From Geotrypetes seraphini (lineage: Eukaryota; Chordata; Amphibia; Gymnophiona; Dermophiidae): 64,000 bases of DNA. This document shows positions 62,763-64,000 of this stretch, piece by piece. The translations under genes and the position numbers were made by a program. The stretch lies in assembly GCF_902459505.1 (NCBI RefSeq), contig NC_047094.1, forward strand, positions 26,335,241 to 26,399,240, in the 5' to 3' direction. Within the stretch, counting starts at the first letter, position 1. Every line of letters starts with the position of its first letter. The notes beneath the pieces were generated by a model, which was not told the origin of the DNA, did not search any database, and worked only from the letters and a program-made list of their open reading frames with translations.

Positions 62763-62963
62763 CTGCAAAATCCAGAAACAAAGCAATTAGTCCAAGCTAC
62801 CAGGAATATCTTCAGCGTAAAAGTTCATTAACTTCTAAACCAAATGCCATTCAGTTATATAAAATTAAAGCAGCAGGTAATACAAGGTCATTTCTTCCAC
62901 TGAACCAACATTTTGTCACAAACTTTATGCTTTTAAAACGGGATGACTTGTGAGAAAGCTTTT

Positions 62964-63148
62964 TTTTTTTTTTTTTTAATCTTTATTCGTTTTCATATCT
63001 TACAACAAGTGTATAATATTCAATCAAAAATAAATTTTCCAAATCATTTTACATCCTTACTTATAATCATCAAAGCATAAAAGAATCCCTCCCCACCCAT
63101 CCCACCCATTAGTAATAAACCAGTTAAAACAAATATCATATATTTATT
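62964..63148 (-). mobile_element. Short 5'-truncated L1 insertion
   Basis: The duplication gtgagaaagctttt (62950-62963) / gtgcgaaagctttt (63149-63162) has one mismatch. It flanks 185 bp starting with a T-run, the poly(A) tail of a minus-strand L1 3' UTR. Confidence 0.8.
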
Positions 63149-63159
63149 GTGCGAAAGCT

Positions 63160-63770
63160 TTTGAAACAAGGCAGAGCGACGTTTTAAATTGATTTCTCCC
63201 CGGAGCCATTGGCAAATTGCCACGTGCAAGCCTGAACAGTGCATGTCGAGGCCAGGTGCGATTTTAACCTTGCTGGTAAGCTCTAGCCCTCCCAGGGAAT
63301 CCTCTCTATATAAAGCACAGCGGTGGTCACACAGGCCGAGCACAAGAGCTGCTGGGAGAAGCTGCCAAGCTAAAGCATAGCTGCAAACCTCTCACATTCC
63401 ACACTGGAAACGTTGGTGCCCAAACCAGGGTGTACAAATCCATCCAAGTCCTAAGCTAAACACAATGCTTTTTCAAGACAGCAGGATGAGCAGGGCAGAG
63501 TGCTACTCCCTTCTAAAAAAATGCCCCATTTCACCATCTTAACTATTAGGAGTGGCTGCTTGTGTCAGATGGTTTGGAATAAAATCTGAACCTCACCTCA
63601 CCAGGGCCGCAGTTCGGTAGATACTTGCAAGCAATGATGACGTAAAAGTTCTCACCTACAGGCTAAAGGGTGGGCATTAACGCAGCTGTGAGGGCCGATT
63701 TCCACTGTATTGGTCGATTATACAACAAACTAATGGGAGTACAGTATTCTGTTGTTTTTTTTAAAATCAG
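63160..63770. other. Intronic sequence without recognised features
   Basis: No EEF2K exon (the next would encode the part ending ...ATRHR) and no clear repeat was found here. Confidence 0.4.
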
Positions 63771-63774
63771 AAGT

Positions 63775-64000
63775 TACATAGTAACATAGTAGATGACGAC
63801 AGATAAAGACCCGAATGGTCCATCCAGTCTGCCCAATCTGATTCAATTTCAATTTTTTTTTATTTATTTTTTTAAATTTTTTCTTCTTAGCTATTTCTGG
63901 GCAAGAATCCAAAGCTTTACCCGGTACTGTGCTTGGGTTCCAACTGCCGAAATCTCTGTTAAGACTTACTCCAGCCCATCTACACCCTCCCAGCCATTGA
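63775..64000 (-). mobile_element. Interspersed LINE-like repeat, cut by window end
   Basis: The phrase acatagtaacatagtagatg...gaatggtccatccagtctgc resembles CR1-type 3' segments on the minus strand. It continues past base 64000. Confidence 0.45.

Noticed and set aside
62772-64000. Search for the EEF2K exon encoding ...ATRHR and the calmodulin-binding segment
   Set aside because: No minus-strand reading in this stretch resembles those residues, so the exons must lie beyond the window.

Overview
The window is vertebrate nuclear DNA. It holds spliced exons, long introns crowded with LINEs, SINEs, hAT-type and Helitron elements, Penelope-like elements and a DIRS element. The mix (abundant DIRS and Penelope-like elements, palindromic MITEs, CR1 and L1 tails) looks amphibian, and a caecilian is my best guess from remembered repeat families. 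The species cannot be proven from this sequence.

The main gene is EEF2K (eukaryotic elongation factor 2 kinase) on the minus strand. Fifteen consecutive coding exons, with intact reading phase and GT/AG borders, run from 62762 down to the TAG stop at 15334. They encode about 606 residues: nearly all of the alpha-kinase domain, the regulatory linker and the C-terminal SEL1-like helical repeats. The first roughly 116 residues, including the calmodulin-binding segment, lie beyond base 64000. A long 3' UTR probably reaches an AATAAA near 11446. Further down the same strand are an intact tRNA-Leu(AAG) gene (2897-2978) and a CpG-rich promoter-like block (2200-2870) with a candidate first exon. By gene order I take this block to be the start of POLR3E.

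Layout: 1-2.2 kb, old LINE and esterase-type repeat fragments; 2.2-3 kb, promoter plus tRNA; 3-11 kb, intergenic DNA with CR1 tails, a Helitron (7294-7889), a hAT element (8542-9759) and a broken multi-copy ORF (10150-11049); 11.4-15.3 kb, probable EEF2K 3' UTR with repeats; 15-25.8 kb, exons for the C-terminal repeats; 29.0-36.4 kb, one intronic insertion made of a Penelope-like element (PLE) carrying an almost complete DIRS element; 36.9-45.7 kb, exons for the linker and kinase core; 46-60.3 kb, an intron region with an L1/CR1 nest, several PLE-derived units, and a PLE that received a short L1 and later a full-length young L1 (54225-59730); 60.4-62.8 kb, two more kinase exons.

The most interesting layer is the set of PLE-derived units inside the gene. 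About nine copies of a terminal block (26.7, 29.1, 35.0, 43.0, 43.2, 46.1, 48.3, 59.9 and 61.6 kb) share a hammerhead-ribozyme-like arrangement: complementary outer arms, a CTGANGA-type box, GAAA, a short hairpin and a TC or TT cleavage-site position. Several units have clear target-site duplications, and two are head-to-head palindromes.
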